From Marisa cornuarietis (taxonomy: Eukaryota; Mollusca; Gastropoda; Architaenioglossa; Ampullariidae), in assembly GCA_004794655.1 (NCBI GenBank), contig SMMW01000575.1, positions 8,132,501 to 8,196,500 of the forward strand: a stretch of DNA of 64,000 bases, given 5' to 3'. Made by a program: the position numbers and the translations under genes. The notes under the pieces were generated by a model. The model ran no database searches. It saw nothing but the letters and a program-made list of their open reading frames with translations, and was not told the origin of the DNA. Below, in pieces: positions 1-11,074 of this stretch (its first letter is position 1; every line of letters starts with the position of its first letter).

Positions 1-1145
1 TTGTTATACGGACAGCTGCAGGTCTGCTTGGTAGGGATGACAGACTCTTCACAGAAGGTGATGTAAGAGGTGACTGTGTCTGCCAGACGGTCTTGATTGA
101 CTCCACAGCTAGTTTGTTTCTGATCCCACCTCTAGATCCTCTCAGTTTCTTTTTCTCGTTCCTGCTCATTGTAGGAATGTCATTTAAATAAACATTATAA
201 AGTCTCGAGTGTGAACTAATGGCTGCATCGCCATTTTTACTGGTCGCGGTTTGGGAAGAGAAAGTTTTCTTTTACAGGGACACTTACAGAAATACGATAT
301 CCCACACAGTCAGACGCATTGCAGTACCACTTATGTTCACGAGCTGGTGGAAAGAAAATTCCCTTAGAAATCGAAAAAGTCAAAAACGTAACGGATGAAA
401 AGTGAGCCGGGGTCAGGCCACCACGTATACTCTATACATAGCACCCCCTACATACTCGTACTAACAAATCAAATGTACCACTTGTTGATAGTGCTCCAGC
501 CAATTAAAAAAAACAACAACAAAACTTTCAGTTTAGATATCAACCAGCATGTTTGTAGATATCATAATTTCTCTCTGTGTTTTTATCGCCTTGCTCTGAA
601 TTAATGTTCTGTTTTCATTTATGCGACTAGATGTAAAAAAAAAAACAAAGCTATTGTTGATTCTGTTACCCTCGTACATAAAGATTGGTCATCTCTCTCT
701 CTCTCTCAGTTGAGCTGTAAAACGCTCTCGTCGTAGCTGGGCGTATATTTTGTGATCTGGTGTGGAGGTATGAGTTTTCCGCTAACTGCTTCTGTTTCCT
801 CCAAAGAAAATTTACATTTGCTAGTATGGTGCTCACGTTCCTGGGCCGTAGATGGTATAATTTGTTCTCCGATAACTACGTAAGGAGAAGCCACAATCCC
901 GTCTGTATCAGCGAGCTCGCGAACTCAGTGAGTAAGCAGGACAACGATGCATCTCAATGTACTTTCAGTGATTCAGGACATGTTCAACAGATAAGAGGTG
1001 AGCATTAAGCCCAGTATTATATAGCCTCCAGGAAAGACTGCTGCTTTTAAATCAGGTTTGAAAGACTTAAGTGCTGAGTTGTGCTGAGGTGTGCTGAGGT
1101 GTGCTGAGGTGACTTACGAATATTCTCAATGGACACTCATCGACT
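1..1145. other. Non-coding, no gene recognised
   Basis: I see no reading frame with recognisable protein content here. The only structures are a short (CT)n run near 691-708 and a four-unit decamer array at 1071-1110, listed separately. The open frames present are short, low in complexity and lack splice-site support. Confidence 0.5.
1071..1110. repeat. 10-bp tandem repeat, four units
   Basis: Four head-to-tail copies of GTGCTGAGGT. The first copy differs by one base (GTGCTGAGTT). It lies just upstream of the ORF1-like fragment. The unit is too short and the copies too few to call a satellite. Confidence 0.9.
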
Positions 1146-1595
1146 CTTGATGAAATGTGTCAGAGGCTTGACCTCTTGAAGACATTAGTGCATCAGAAAG
1201 GAAAGAAACTCGAAACTTACTCACGTAGAGACAAAGTATTTCTGTTCGTTATTCCCGAATTTGACCAAGATAATTACGAAACATTTTGTCATCGATCTCT
1301 TCAGCTCGTGCAACGACATGCCTGGCAGAACAAGGCCCATACGTGACATGATTCGAGCCCGCAGGCTGGGTAAACGATATCTCAAGAGTACCGCACACAA
1401 TCTGCACAGACAGAAAACCCATGATCATAAAGCTCGTTCACTTGGCAATAAAATCGACAGATAAAATCAACATTCTAACCAAGGCAAGAGAAAAATTAAG
1501 ACCAAAGGGGCCACCGTTGCAGGAGCGCTAACGGACAGGCAGCGTTAAATTCTAAGGACGTACAGAGAAAGAGGTGGACACGCTTACTACGGGGG
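1146..1595 (+). mobile_element. Decayed LINE ORF1 fragment
   Basis: Three plus-strand frames read in turn resemble the nucleic-acid-binding ORF1 protein of L1/CR1-like non-LTR retrotransposons. They contain a coiled-coil-like start with LETYSRRDK, corresponding to the common 'E..SRR.N' block, then a 'RARRLGKR' block, then 'KPMIIKLVHL' followed by 'DKINILTKAREKLRPKGA' and 'LTDRQR'. This is the usual order in ORF1 RRM/CTD domains. At least two frameshifts and a stop before 'ILRTYRERG' break the frame, so it is a dead copy. The 5' and 3' limits are uncertain. Family assignment is from remembered motif order, not a search. Confidence 0.6.
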
Positions 1596-2544
1596 TGATA
1601 CACCTGTCACTGGGCGTCCCGTACCATCGCTGAGTACGGGGGACGAAATGGCATCCAACTCCCGTAACATCAGCGACGAGAAGCGACAGCGAGGCAGAAT
1701 GTGTCGGGACTTTGGCAGTCCTCTAGGAAACTGCTGTCTACCGACACTGTCGATACATCAGTAGGCACAGCTTTGCTGTTGTTGCAGAACACGTTTCCTA
1801 GAACAATCAGGCTGTGTCTGACATGCCTAGTGACAGGTCGACGAGGAGTGAGAACAGAAGAAAGGGCTCTGTTGTTGACATCAAAGAGGATCGCTGCGAC
1901 AACGACGCAATCGCCGCCATATCTTGCACAACGGGTTGCAGTCCTTCGTGCACACTGGTAGATGCTTCAGCCTGTGGGGGTCCACCTCATTCACCTCCAG
2001 TAAAGTAGATGGGACTACCATCGATACCGTGAACATGTTGTCATTTACCACCATCTCGTTCTCATCTACTACTACTACTATCTTTTCTACCCTTATCTCT
2101 AGTTTCCCAAATCCAACAATTCGCCCTTTGCCAGTAACTCCCACCCGCAGACCCCGGCTCCATTTGGCTAAAGTAATGTTGCACCGGCTACGGTTGGTTT
2201 ATCGCAGAACAAAACGGTAGTTAGTGACAACGGTTGGCACGGAGTGCAGTGTCTGTATAGCAGTGCCAATCAAATCGTGAAACTATTATATCGGTGGATT
2301 TGCACTGCTTCCCTCCGACGGCTTGTGGACTCATTATAGTTTTTCAAAGAGGTATTCTGCTGGCAACCTTACAGGCATCACATAAGAAAGACTGTCTACG
2401 TATTAGATCCGTTCAGTGACTGGAGCTGTGGTGTGCAAAGAGGCATTTTCAGCCTGGATTACAGTTTTTCAAATGAATTGCACAAGTTTGGAGCAATTTC
2501 TGTGTGTGTGCGTGCGCGCGCGTTTGGGTTTTGTTTCTTTTTAT
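1596..2544. other. Non-coding, possibly more of the same LINE
   Basis: The plus strand stays fairly open, with short frames up to about 98 codons, including a Ser/Thr-rich stretch at about 2000-2150. I do not recognise a protein. Its position between an ORF1-like fragment and a LINE 3' tail suggests internally deleted LINE sequence, but nothing proves this. Confidence 0.35.
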
Positions 2545-2605
2545 TAAGTCCCATAGGAACGAGATATGGCGCTATATAAGTTAACTTCATTATTATTATT
2601 AGGTT
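2545..2605 (+). mobile_element. LINE/SINE 3' tail, GCGCTATATAA then (ATT)n
   Basis: The sequence 'ggcgctatataagttaac' is followed by a short (ATT)n run. This looks like the 3' end of a non-LTR element that finishes in a trinucleotide tail. Related ends occur in antisense at 14301, 27129, 39990 and 58463, so it is a dispersed family. The matching body upstream is not recognisable. Confidence 0.5.
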
Positions 2606-3161
2606 ATGAAAATGGAGATATCGTCGACTAGTTTACGTATGCTGGAATATTGATGGAATACAGAGGGAGCTATGCAGTGCTGACATTATCAGGCACGTAA
2701 CGGACTTTGATATCACTTGTTTAATATAGACCTTTGTAGATTGTACCAATCAATTGACAGCATTTCTGCCTCAATTCAACATTCACATCTCTCCAGAAAA
2801 TAAGTTGTTACATCATGGCCGCATGTCTGTTGGTCTGACTACCTTAAGAAAGAAATAACTTGGTGAAATGTCTAAAGCTGTAGAAGTAACCTAAAATAAT
2901 TTGTTGGTTTTCTAGCTGTGTAGCTCAAGGTGACACAAAGAATTTGAGGGATGAATGGGATGGATGGGGTTGATGGTTAGTGAAAGAACCTTTGATGCTC
3001 TGGTAGCTGCTTGGTCTGTATAGGATGACAAGGCACACTGACCTGTGGTTCCAATTCAACTCTCACTCCTGGCTCCACGCCCTTCTCCCCTGTCTCAGCT
3101 GACAGACTAAACGTGGTGAGAGGGTGAAAATCTTCCATGATAAAGTTAACGGCCAGGCCTA
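2606..3161. other. Non-coding, nothing recognised
   Basis: Both strands are full of stops. I see no tandem repeat or motif of note. Confidence 0.5.
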
Positions 3162-3315
3162 AAGGGCTTCGCCCACAAGCAGCAACGCCACTGGATCTGG
3201 GGCGCCAAGAGGGGAATTTTCTCTACTTTCTCTCTCTAGCTACAGAACGCGCTCAGAAAATTCCCCTCTTGGCGCCCCAGATCCAGTGGCGTTGCTGCTT
3301 GTGGGCGAAGCCCTT
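3162..3315. repeat. Perfect 61-bp inverted repeat, 32-bp loop
   Basis: The left arm (3162-3222) and right arm (3255-3315) are exact reverse complements over all 61 bases. They are separated by a 32-base spacer (3223-3254) containing a pyrimidine run. The match stops at the first base beyond each end. The surrounding DNA is otherwise decayed, so an exact palindrome this long suggests recent formation. It could be a foldback element, a template-switch product or an assembly artefact. A transcript would form a strong hairpin. No target-site duplication is evident. Confidence 0.95.
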
Positions 3316-4170
3316 AAGGTGTCCCAGGAGGACCAAAGGGCCATCGTGTCCATCACTGAGGAAGGGCCACATCTTAACTGTGGATCTCGGCTGTCAGTAT
3401 CCCAGTGAAGGCGGAGTAATACAATCTCTTAGACTTTGCCGTATCCTCAGACAGAAATTATGGCATGGTATTGTCCCTTCGTCTTGGCAGGTAGGAACAC
3501 TGCAAAGCCCTCCGCCTCATGAGGGTTCATCTCACCGACCGGTGGCTCTACGAAATTCAGCAACAGGGTAAAGCGGGGCACATCAACTACAGCGATAGTC
3601 CCGAGGTTTGTGCAGAGAAATTAAGAAGACGTCCAGCAGACGAAATCAGAGCTACAGACAACAAAAGACAACAAGACTGATTGTCATCTGCATCTAAGAA
3701 TCCCCTCTCATAGAAGCCTGCAGGTTTTTCATCCGATGCTTCAGAGCCTTCAGGTGAAACAGACCAGCCGACCACAAAAGAGTCCTAAACCTCGTCAGGC
3801 TCGGCATTCCGGCACTACTGACAGCACAAGTAGCACAGGGCCACAGAACAATGCAGTTAGCCAGCCAACTGGAACTTCAAGAAAGCGAATTTCAGCTCCA
3901 TGTAGACCTCTACAACTACACACTCGCTAACGACTTCAACAAGAAAGACTATCGCTGAAAAGATCTATAGCAGTTGGTGAATACGATTTCAGGGAGGCCT
4001 TTGTACTTTCTCTTGTTGGATCAGGAGCTTCCTTTCTCGCATCTGGTTCAGGAAGGGGAGTCCTGTGATGTAGATGGGTGTAGTCTTTAGTCAACCTGTG
4101 ATGATCCGCATACCTGAATTTTGCGCTTTGTCCAGCGGTACTCCATCACGGGACAGATAGTGCCTTGTAG
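3316..4170. other. Non-coding, one unidentified open stretch
   Basis: A plus-strand frame from about 3520 to 3680 reads open (…'VHLTDRWLYEIQQQGKAG'…) and then hits stops. I do not recognise it. It may be more transposon debris, as a LINE fragment starts immediately to the right. A second short Ser/Thr-rich frame covers 3736-3930. Confidence 0.35.
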
Positions 4171-5690
4171 ACCTGTTTGATGATGGTGCTTTTTGCTCTC
4201 CATTTGGTTTCAAAGAGTTCCTTCTTCAGAGACACTTGTCGTGTGACCCGTGTCTTTATTTCCTGGTCATGTGGGCTCCATTTAAGCCACTTTAAGTCTA
4301 CCTTGATGCTGACGTAGAGATAACTCTTGGTTATTAATAGTTACCTTCAGGCTGTCTTGTGTATTTGAGATGGAGAAGGAGATAGAGGCTGTCTTTAAGC
4401 TGTTGATAGTGATGCACCAGTCAGCGACCCATCTGCCAAGTAGTAGTTGAGGACCTTCTGCATCCCGATGGTCGAAGTTTGAGGAATGATTCGAGGCATT
4501 TCGCACCGCAAAATCTTCAGCATGAAGCGCTCTGAAGATGTGTGAAGAGGGTGCTTGAAAAGCTGTTGAGGAATATGATGAATAGCAAGAGGGTAGGGCA
4601 GATCACACCACCTTGTCAGACACCTTCCCGGATCTTCACTGTCTTGCTGACACTGATGTTAATGGACCCTTGCGGTGCGGTGGCTGAAAAAACTTTTGAT
4701 CCAGCTATACCTGCAGTTAGTACAGACCCTTCTTCATGTTTTGTAAAAGGCCTTGGACAGGTTGATTACAGTGGCAATTACCTTATTTTCCTGAATGTAT
4801 TTTCTATTTACTGCATTTGGTAAATGAACTGATCTTCGGTGTTCTTGTTTTCCCTGAAGACCATACATTCTTGGTGACCATATAGTTGGTTTCCAGGTAT
4901 ATCAAACACTTGTTGATCATACTCTCCAGGATCTTGCCGAGGCAGCTGAGTAAGCTGATGGGTCGGTAGCTGGTTTTATTCTTTGGGTCGTTGTCTTCAT
5001 TTGATGGGGACTATATAAAATTATTTTCAGATTATTGGGAAAATTCACGTTTTTCATGACTGGTTGAAAAGCTTACGCAGTTTCTGTCTGGCAGCTGGCT
5101 AGATTAATTCATTAGACACTCTTTTCCAGGTTCTTTCTTGCTCTTGAATTTTCTTATGGTTTCATTGAGCTTTGTCATTGTGAGGTCATTAGTGGATTGA
5201 AGTTGGTCTGCTCTTGAAGCTGTGTATGGAGCTGAGTCCTGACTTCCTTTATTGTTTGTTGCGCAACTTTGATGGTGCTCTCTCGAAGACTCGAAGCAAG
5301 GAGGTTTTCATCTTTTCTTTTGGTGTAGGGATTCCATCCTTTCCCAGCACGGTGGGTCCATAAGAAAGGGAAAGTGTCTTCCTTTAGGGTTTTGACCAGG
5401 TGCCACAGTCGCCGGTATTTTAGTCAAGGTCAGTGTTGACATCTCATTCCAGATTTGCTGAAGCTCATTGATCTTGGTTCCTTTGGATCGATATGCAGGA
5501 CAGTGGTCTCGGTTGATGGGTTCTGTTCCATGCGTCCTCTGGCATCTGACAACTGTTGGTGTGTAGGTTGGCTTGCGTCTTACTCCAGTATGTGGTTTTT
5601 CCTAAAGTCAGTGGAATGGAGTAGAGGAGTGGAATCTTCGTACGTTGCCCAAATGGATGCAGCACCTCCTGGACCTTCATCGTCCAACAA
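4171..5690 (-). mobile_element. Jockey-like LINE, RT fragment (dead)
   Basis: Reading from 5690 down, shifting frames give the linker and reverse-transcriptase core of a jockey-type non-LTR retrotransposon. 'SYRPISLLSCLGKILE' lies near 4904-4980. A block resembling 'DLTKAFDK' reads 'INLSKAFYK' near 4700-4790. The active-site block reads 'HAEDFAVR' at 4501-4524 where families have 'HADDFAVW'. A thumb-like region 'WVADWCITINSLKT' follows at 4282-4506. Both catalytic aspartate motifs are altered and there are many frameshifts and stops, so it cannot be active. It breaks off close to where a plus-strand fragment of similar type begins. Confidence 0.75.
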
Positions 5691-6445
5691 CCGGGAGGAG
5701 CTCACTTTTTTACGCAAAGCTGCCAGACTTGAAGCATCGAAGACCACCTCTCACCCCGTCACCTCATATTGCCTTCCTCACTGACTGCAGATTGTCAATC
5801 AGACAGCACCTCCTAAGCAAACTTTTTCTCCGCACTTGAAGGTGGTTGTCTGGTGGATCCCTGCACATTGCGGCTGTCAGGAAACGAGGAGACAGACAAA
5901 CGCTCAGGCAGGTCTGGCAGCCGTCTGGAGCAGCCAAAGCAGGCTATCCCCTAGCAAAGCCAAGGCTCTAGTTAAAAACCACTTCAAGGGCCGGTAGGCA
6001 GGTGAACACAACCCACATCAGACGATCATATCTCCATTCTGAAACGCCACCAACAGACCAGCATCTTCCGCCTGCGCACTGGACACTGCCGACTGCGTGC
6101 ACACATGTACCGCCTGCGGCTGTAACTCTTTCTCTGTCCCTTAGCTGCGACCAGTCGTTGTGGTGGTGGTGGGGGGGACATGATGAGACCCACCAATAGT
6201 GAAGGCACGCCAGTGGGGGCCTGTTCTGCGACCCTTTCAGTAGGTCATTCCATACACTGATAACTGCCAATGCGAGACAGGCGCACAAACCCCTAAATAT
6301 ATCCTGCAGCTCAGCCTGCTACACAGACAGACACAGACAGCTGTGGCCTCAGGGAGCCACAATAGAAGAAAAACTCTGGTGTATCAAAGAAAATATGGAA
6401 AAAACAGCCTTTGTCATAACCACAGAAAAAAAAACTTGAAGTCTG
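5640..6445 (+). mobile_element. Jockey-like LINE, RNase H and C-terminal fragment
   Basis: The plus strand reads, across frameshifts, like the RNase H domain and C-terminus of a jockey-type element. 'HIAFLTDC' is the strand with the catalytic Asp, 'HIAAVRKRGDRQT' corresponds to the 'PAHCGIRGNEKAD' block, and then come 'AKALVKNHFKGR', 'LDTADCVHTCTACGC' (matching 'RTGHCRLRAH…'), 'QCETGAQTPKYILQ' and 'GSHNRRKTLVYQRKYG'. This order is that of the last third of such ORF2 proteins. The orientation is opposite to the RT fragment at 4171-5690, so the two are head-to-head and not one linear copy. Stops and indels make it non-functional. Confidence 0.75.
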
Positions 6446-6459
6446 ACAGGCAAATCTCT

Positions 6460-8330
6460 GAAACACAAAAGAGGAAAAGATGTGCGTATTATTTTTATGT
6501 GTCACATCTGCCTACCATCAAACACGTAAAAGCAGTAAAAGTCATTGAGCAACCTATGACAGACTTGATGCTGTCCTTCGACAATCTGGACATCTTGTTG
6601 TGTGAAGATATAAATGCTAGGACCTCCGATCGTCAAATAAGTACAAATGTTAGAATAAGGGACTTAATTACTGAAACATTTAACATTAGGGGTGGCTTTG
6701 TGGATAACATGTTGTATGGGAACGTTTCTGAAGATAAAGAACTTATTGGTTTTCGCAAAATGTTATTAGATTCAGTTAAGTTATAGAACAAAGCTGGTGT
6801 ATACAAAGCTTCCCGGTTTAGTCAACATTCATTGTTTAAGTTCGCCGAGACTAACAGCGGAGGTCTTCGCAAGAAGCTAAGTGTTGGTCTCGGCAGACAG
6901 ACAGCACTCCACCTATACACGTCCGTGATATAACAGAGAACAATCTAGCTCTTTTACCCTCACAGCAGATCAAGGAAACAGCATAATAGACTACTTAGCA
7001 TGCCTCATAGGATTTCAAAAATAAAATTACAGACCTGTCCACTGGGGTCAGAGTAGAATCCTCCCACATGCCATTAGAATTTAAAATCCAAATACAATAA
7101 ATAACACAAGAAATAACAAAGGAAACAGGAGTAATGAAAAAGTTTGAGTGGGATGAGGAGACTGTTTCTAACTTTCAAAATAATGTTACATCCAAATCAT
7201 TCCAAGAGTGCTTTGCAGAAGCATGTAGTGCATTTCCAACTAATGTTATAGAGTTCAGTGGCGCTTTAAAGAAAATTGCAAATTGCATGACGAGGAATAT
7301 TACCCTTAGCACCAGAAAAAAAACAACAGAAATGGGAAAGCCCTCGGATGGTTTGATGAAGACTGTAAACTGAAGAAAAGGCTAGTAAGAAAAGATATGA
7401 GAATAAATAAAGAAGAAAAAAGAGGAATGAAATAATATCTTTATAGGAATGCTACCAGCAATTCCAAGGTCTTTTGGGAAGCAATAAAGAAATACAAGAG
7501 GAGGCAATTTATAATGGGGAGAAAGAGTGCATAAACCTTTTCAAAACAGTATTGAACGAGGGATGGGTAGAAAATGACATAATAAGTGACACCTGAGAAT
7601 ATAGGGATAGATGCCAAGCCCCTTAATGGTAAAGCGGCCAGACAAATTGCTTTGTGAGCAAAATCTTAGCAACATCTGCTACAACCTTAATATCTTTCCT
7701 TGTGAAATTATTTAAAAGTATCTTTGACCAGGGTTATGGCCAGAGAAGTGAACAAAGTCAATAATTATCCAAGTCTGTAAGAAGAATGGCCTAAATAAGC
7801 CAGATAACTGTAGAGACATTGCACTTATGTGAAAAAATAAGTAAAGTTTTTACAAGCATTAGACATAAAAGGGTATCACCGAGCAGAAGACAACCAATGG
7901 ATAGAGGAAGCACACGCTGGTGATGCTTTCTCTTGGTTTTGGCTGTCTGGCTATTTCACCAAGTTGGTAATGACAAATTGTTTCTGAAGAAATTTAGAGA
8001 TAGATTAAAGGAAATCTATTGTTTGGTATGATGGTGTTCAAAATAGCTTACAGTTTGATTTTGTATAGTAGTATCAAGAGCTGTATCTATTACTTTTTTT
8101 CATAAGTATAACTGCTGTTATGAAAAAGAACAGTATAAGAAAGGCCTATGGATGCTTAAAATGAAAGTATCAGAAATAATCACAGGAAATTACACTGCAT
8201 TATAGCTCAACAGTGTCCCTTCTGCCCAGGTATGGTAGAGGAGGAAGTGAATGTTTTATGCACACGTCCTCTCTATGCAAATTTTAGAGAAAAATACTGG
8301 AAGATGTTGAAGTAAAAACCTCATTAATTA
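6460..8330 (+). mobile_element. Second decayed LINE with EN and RT remnants
   Basis: An endonuclease-like block 'LDILLCEDINARTSD' (about 6585-6635, compare 'GDFNAR' in APE-type endonucleases) lies in an open frame that runs from 6343 across the junction with the preceding LINE. Further along are linker sequence at 7134-7370, 'GWFDEDCKLKKRLVRKD' just after it in another frame, and the RT-like 'PDNCRDIAL' near 7795-7830. The C-terminal 'CPFCPGMVEEEV' block sits near 8218-8255, a pattern usual near the end of ORF2 in some invertebrate LINEs. The RT core is mostly missing, so this copy is internally deleted. No 3' tail is visible. Confidence 0.65.
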
Positions 8331-9717
8331 TACTCCAGTACTAATTAGTTAGTAATTAGCCAGTTTGGACCTTTTTGTACATTGGAAAAACCTCATTTGA
8401 CAATGAGTTATTAATTTTTGCGGTTTCACGTTTTTTTTTCCTTTCCAAGAATTATTGGTAATATTGTCAAGCCACAACATATATGTATATCTGTTACAGC
8501 CAAAGCCCGATATCTGGCCGGCCAGTTCGCACTTTGGGCACCGAAGAAAAGTCCCTACGAACCATCGCGTCTTCCCAGTCATCGACAGGCGGCCAAGGAT
8601 GCACTCGATGCAACACTAAGTGAGCAACAAACCGCTGCAAACGTAGAAAGAACAATCTTTCGTGTAATTCGAAATGTCATAAAAGTTCATCCTGTTGTAA
8701 CAAGTGATGATGAGAAATTGCTATGATTTAAAAACTTTACGCTTGATTGAACTGATAATTTATAATTAATAATCAATATAAAGTATGAAATAATGCAGAA
8801 CCACCAAAATCTGCCCATGACTTTTCTTCTTCCGAGTTTGGCCGATTGCCCCATGCCACTTCGCAAACTGGCCAGCCAAATCCCCAAATCAAGAAAAGAT
8901 CAGACATTGGCCGGTCAGCTTACGGCATTGGCAATTTCCGATCTGGCCGGACACTTCCCACTTTGACCAATTTCTGGCTTAGGACGTATATCTATATTAA
9001 ATATCTCGATAATAAGGAGGTTCTTGCAACGTTGCTGTAGTTACTGTTCTTGAAGCAATGAGAGATGAGATATGTCATGTCACCTAAGCTACTGAATTCT
9101 GAAATCACCTTAAGTCTCTCGTCTTTACAGGCTTAATATATTTTGACACCTGTCGAGATTAAATTCACAAAAACTGCATCGATGTACGAAATGAAGTCAA
9201 AATTATCAGTCTCATCTGTCTTTACATTTCAATCAATTTTGCAAAAAAACAAAAAAGATAGAAAATTCACCTGATAATTAGTAGTCCAGACGTCTATAGG
9301 GTGAAAAAGACCACAACGCTGTAGGTTTGCTTCGTTTTTCATGGTGAAAATATCTTTTCTGATGGCATGAACGAAAATAGTATTTTATGGCATCAAAGGT
9401 CTCAAATCACGCTATCGGATGAAGCTACTTTTTTCCTTTGATTAATTATTCCTTCTTTCTTCTGGTCTATTAATGTTTCTGCCTTTATTTGTTTGTATCG
9501 AATACGTGTTTCACTCAGTTTTCGTTTTTTATCTCCCTCTGTGTGTGTTAATAAACCAGGAATAATAACACCTCGCTTTGCCATTTAGCTTTACAAAGCA
9601 TTAGAACGGAGGAATGAGGATGTGACACACTAGTCTTTATTTGTATAATTTTGAACATATATAACCCACTTACGCAATATGTTTTTATTTAATGCACTAC
9701 CAATGTAACAAAATCAT
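8331..9717. other. Non-coding, spaced GGCCGG-rich repeats
   Basis: No gene seen. Two stretches about 430 bp apart, 8507-8541 and 8937-8972, share 'CCGAT..CTGGCCGG' and then 'CACTTTG', and further copies of TGGCCGG/TGGCCAG lie between them. Otherwise the DNA is AT-rich and closed in all frames. Confidence 0.4.
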
Positions 9718-10857
9718 GTGGTTTTACCCTCTTTCACCTTTATCAAAACTCTCATTTTAACATCTGTAGAGAGTACACTGGACCCACTGCAATTTGCTTA
9801 TAGGAAGGGCAGGGGTGTCGACAATGCCAAGTTGTTCATTCTGAACACACTGAATAAACATTTGGAAAAGCCCAAGACACATGCTAGAGTACTCTTCGCA
9901 GATTTTAATTCTGCATTTAATACCGTGCAACCACACCTTCCGGCTTCGAGACTGATTTTTGACTTTGACCTTCCACATCAAATGGTTTTATGGATAGTGG
10001 ATTTTTTTACTTGTAGACAGCAGAGGGTTTATATTAATACTAATTACTCTGATACCGTTGTTACAAGCACTTGCTCCCCACAGGGCTGTTGTCTATCACC
10101 TTTGTTAATTATTATGTACACTGACAGCTGCACAAGCACAGAGGAAAATAGCTACCTCATCAAGTTCTCTAATAATACTGCATTGTTGACTCTTTTACAG
10201 GAACATACGAAAGATCATGGTAATGCTTTAACAAATTTTGTACAGTGGCGTGATGAGAACTATTTAGAGTTAAATGTAAACAAAACTAAAGAAATAGTTA
10301 TACACTTTAGGAAGATCAAAGATGATTTTGTTATTCTCAGTGTGATACATATACATAGTAAACCTGTTGAAATTGTTAACTCCTTCAGGTATCTGGGAAC
10401 TATTTTTGATAGCCAGCTCAAATGAAATTTAAACACCGAACACATTGTTAAATGTGGCCAACAAAGAATGTATCTTTTGCGTAAGTTAGTTTTTCAGTTA
10501 GTCAAGTAATTTTAGGCCGTTTTTACCAGTATTCATTGAGAGTCTCCTATCTTTCTCATTTGTATGCTGGTTTCGCAATCTCTCTGTCCATGATAGGAAT
10601 AGTCTAAACAGTGTTGTGAACATCTGTTCTAAGATAATTGATACCAAACAGAGTGATTTAGCTTCCTTTTTGTGACCAGCAAATAGTACGGAAAGCTTCA
10701 GGTATTTTATCATTACCTGAACATGTACTAACAAAAGAATTTGTATTATTAAGCTCAGGTAAACACTATGCCATGCCTATATGTAAGAGTAACCGACACC
10801 TGAAATCATTTTTGCCATCTGCACTCAAGCTGCTCAATCTTAGATGAGCTGTCAATG

Positions 10858-10915
<58 letters not shown>

Positions 10916-11074
10916 TATTGTATGTGCATACTTGATTTCCCTGTTGTACTATTTGTTTATCTATATATATATATATATATGTTACTTGCCACTTTTTTTT
11001 TCATTGCTGAACTAGAGCACATTCTCATATTCAAATTGCCCACTGGGACAAATAAAGTTGGTCATTGTCATTGT
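9718..11074 (+). mobile_element. Rex1/CR1-like LINE, 5'-truncated, with 3' end
   Basis: A 235-codon open frame (9718-10425) is a reverse transcriptase: 'LDPLQFAYRKGRGVDNA', 'LFADFNSAFNTVQP' (catalytic motif A, Asp kept), 'SPQGCCLSPLL' (motif B), 'NYLELNVNKTKE' and 'SFRYLGTIFD'. The motif C block reads 'IKFSNNTAL' where families have 'FADDT', so both catalytic aspartates are now Asn. The frame ends at a TGA where a TGG would continue into 'NLNTEHIVK'. Later frame pieces continue to a natural-looking stop at 10844-10846. The 3' end reads 'GGGACAAATAAAGTTGG' plus a short (TCATTG)n tail, typical of CR1/L2/Rex1 elements. It is dead, and 5' truncated near 9718. Confidence 0.85.
10859..10914. repeat. 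(TG)n microsatellite in LINE 3'UTR
   Basis: About 28 uninterrupted TG units. They lie between the LINE stop codon (10844-10846) and its 3' tail, so this is an expansion inside the retroelement's 3'UTR. A (TA)n run of about ten units follows near 10962-10980. Confidence 0.98.

Noticed and set aside
3162..3315. A microRNA precursor or CRISPR-type repeat
   Set aside because: A perfect 61-bp stem is too long and too perfect for a normal animal miRNA, and there is no array of spaced direct repeats.
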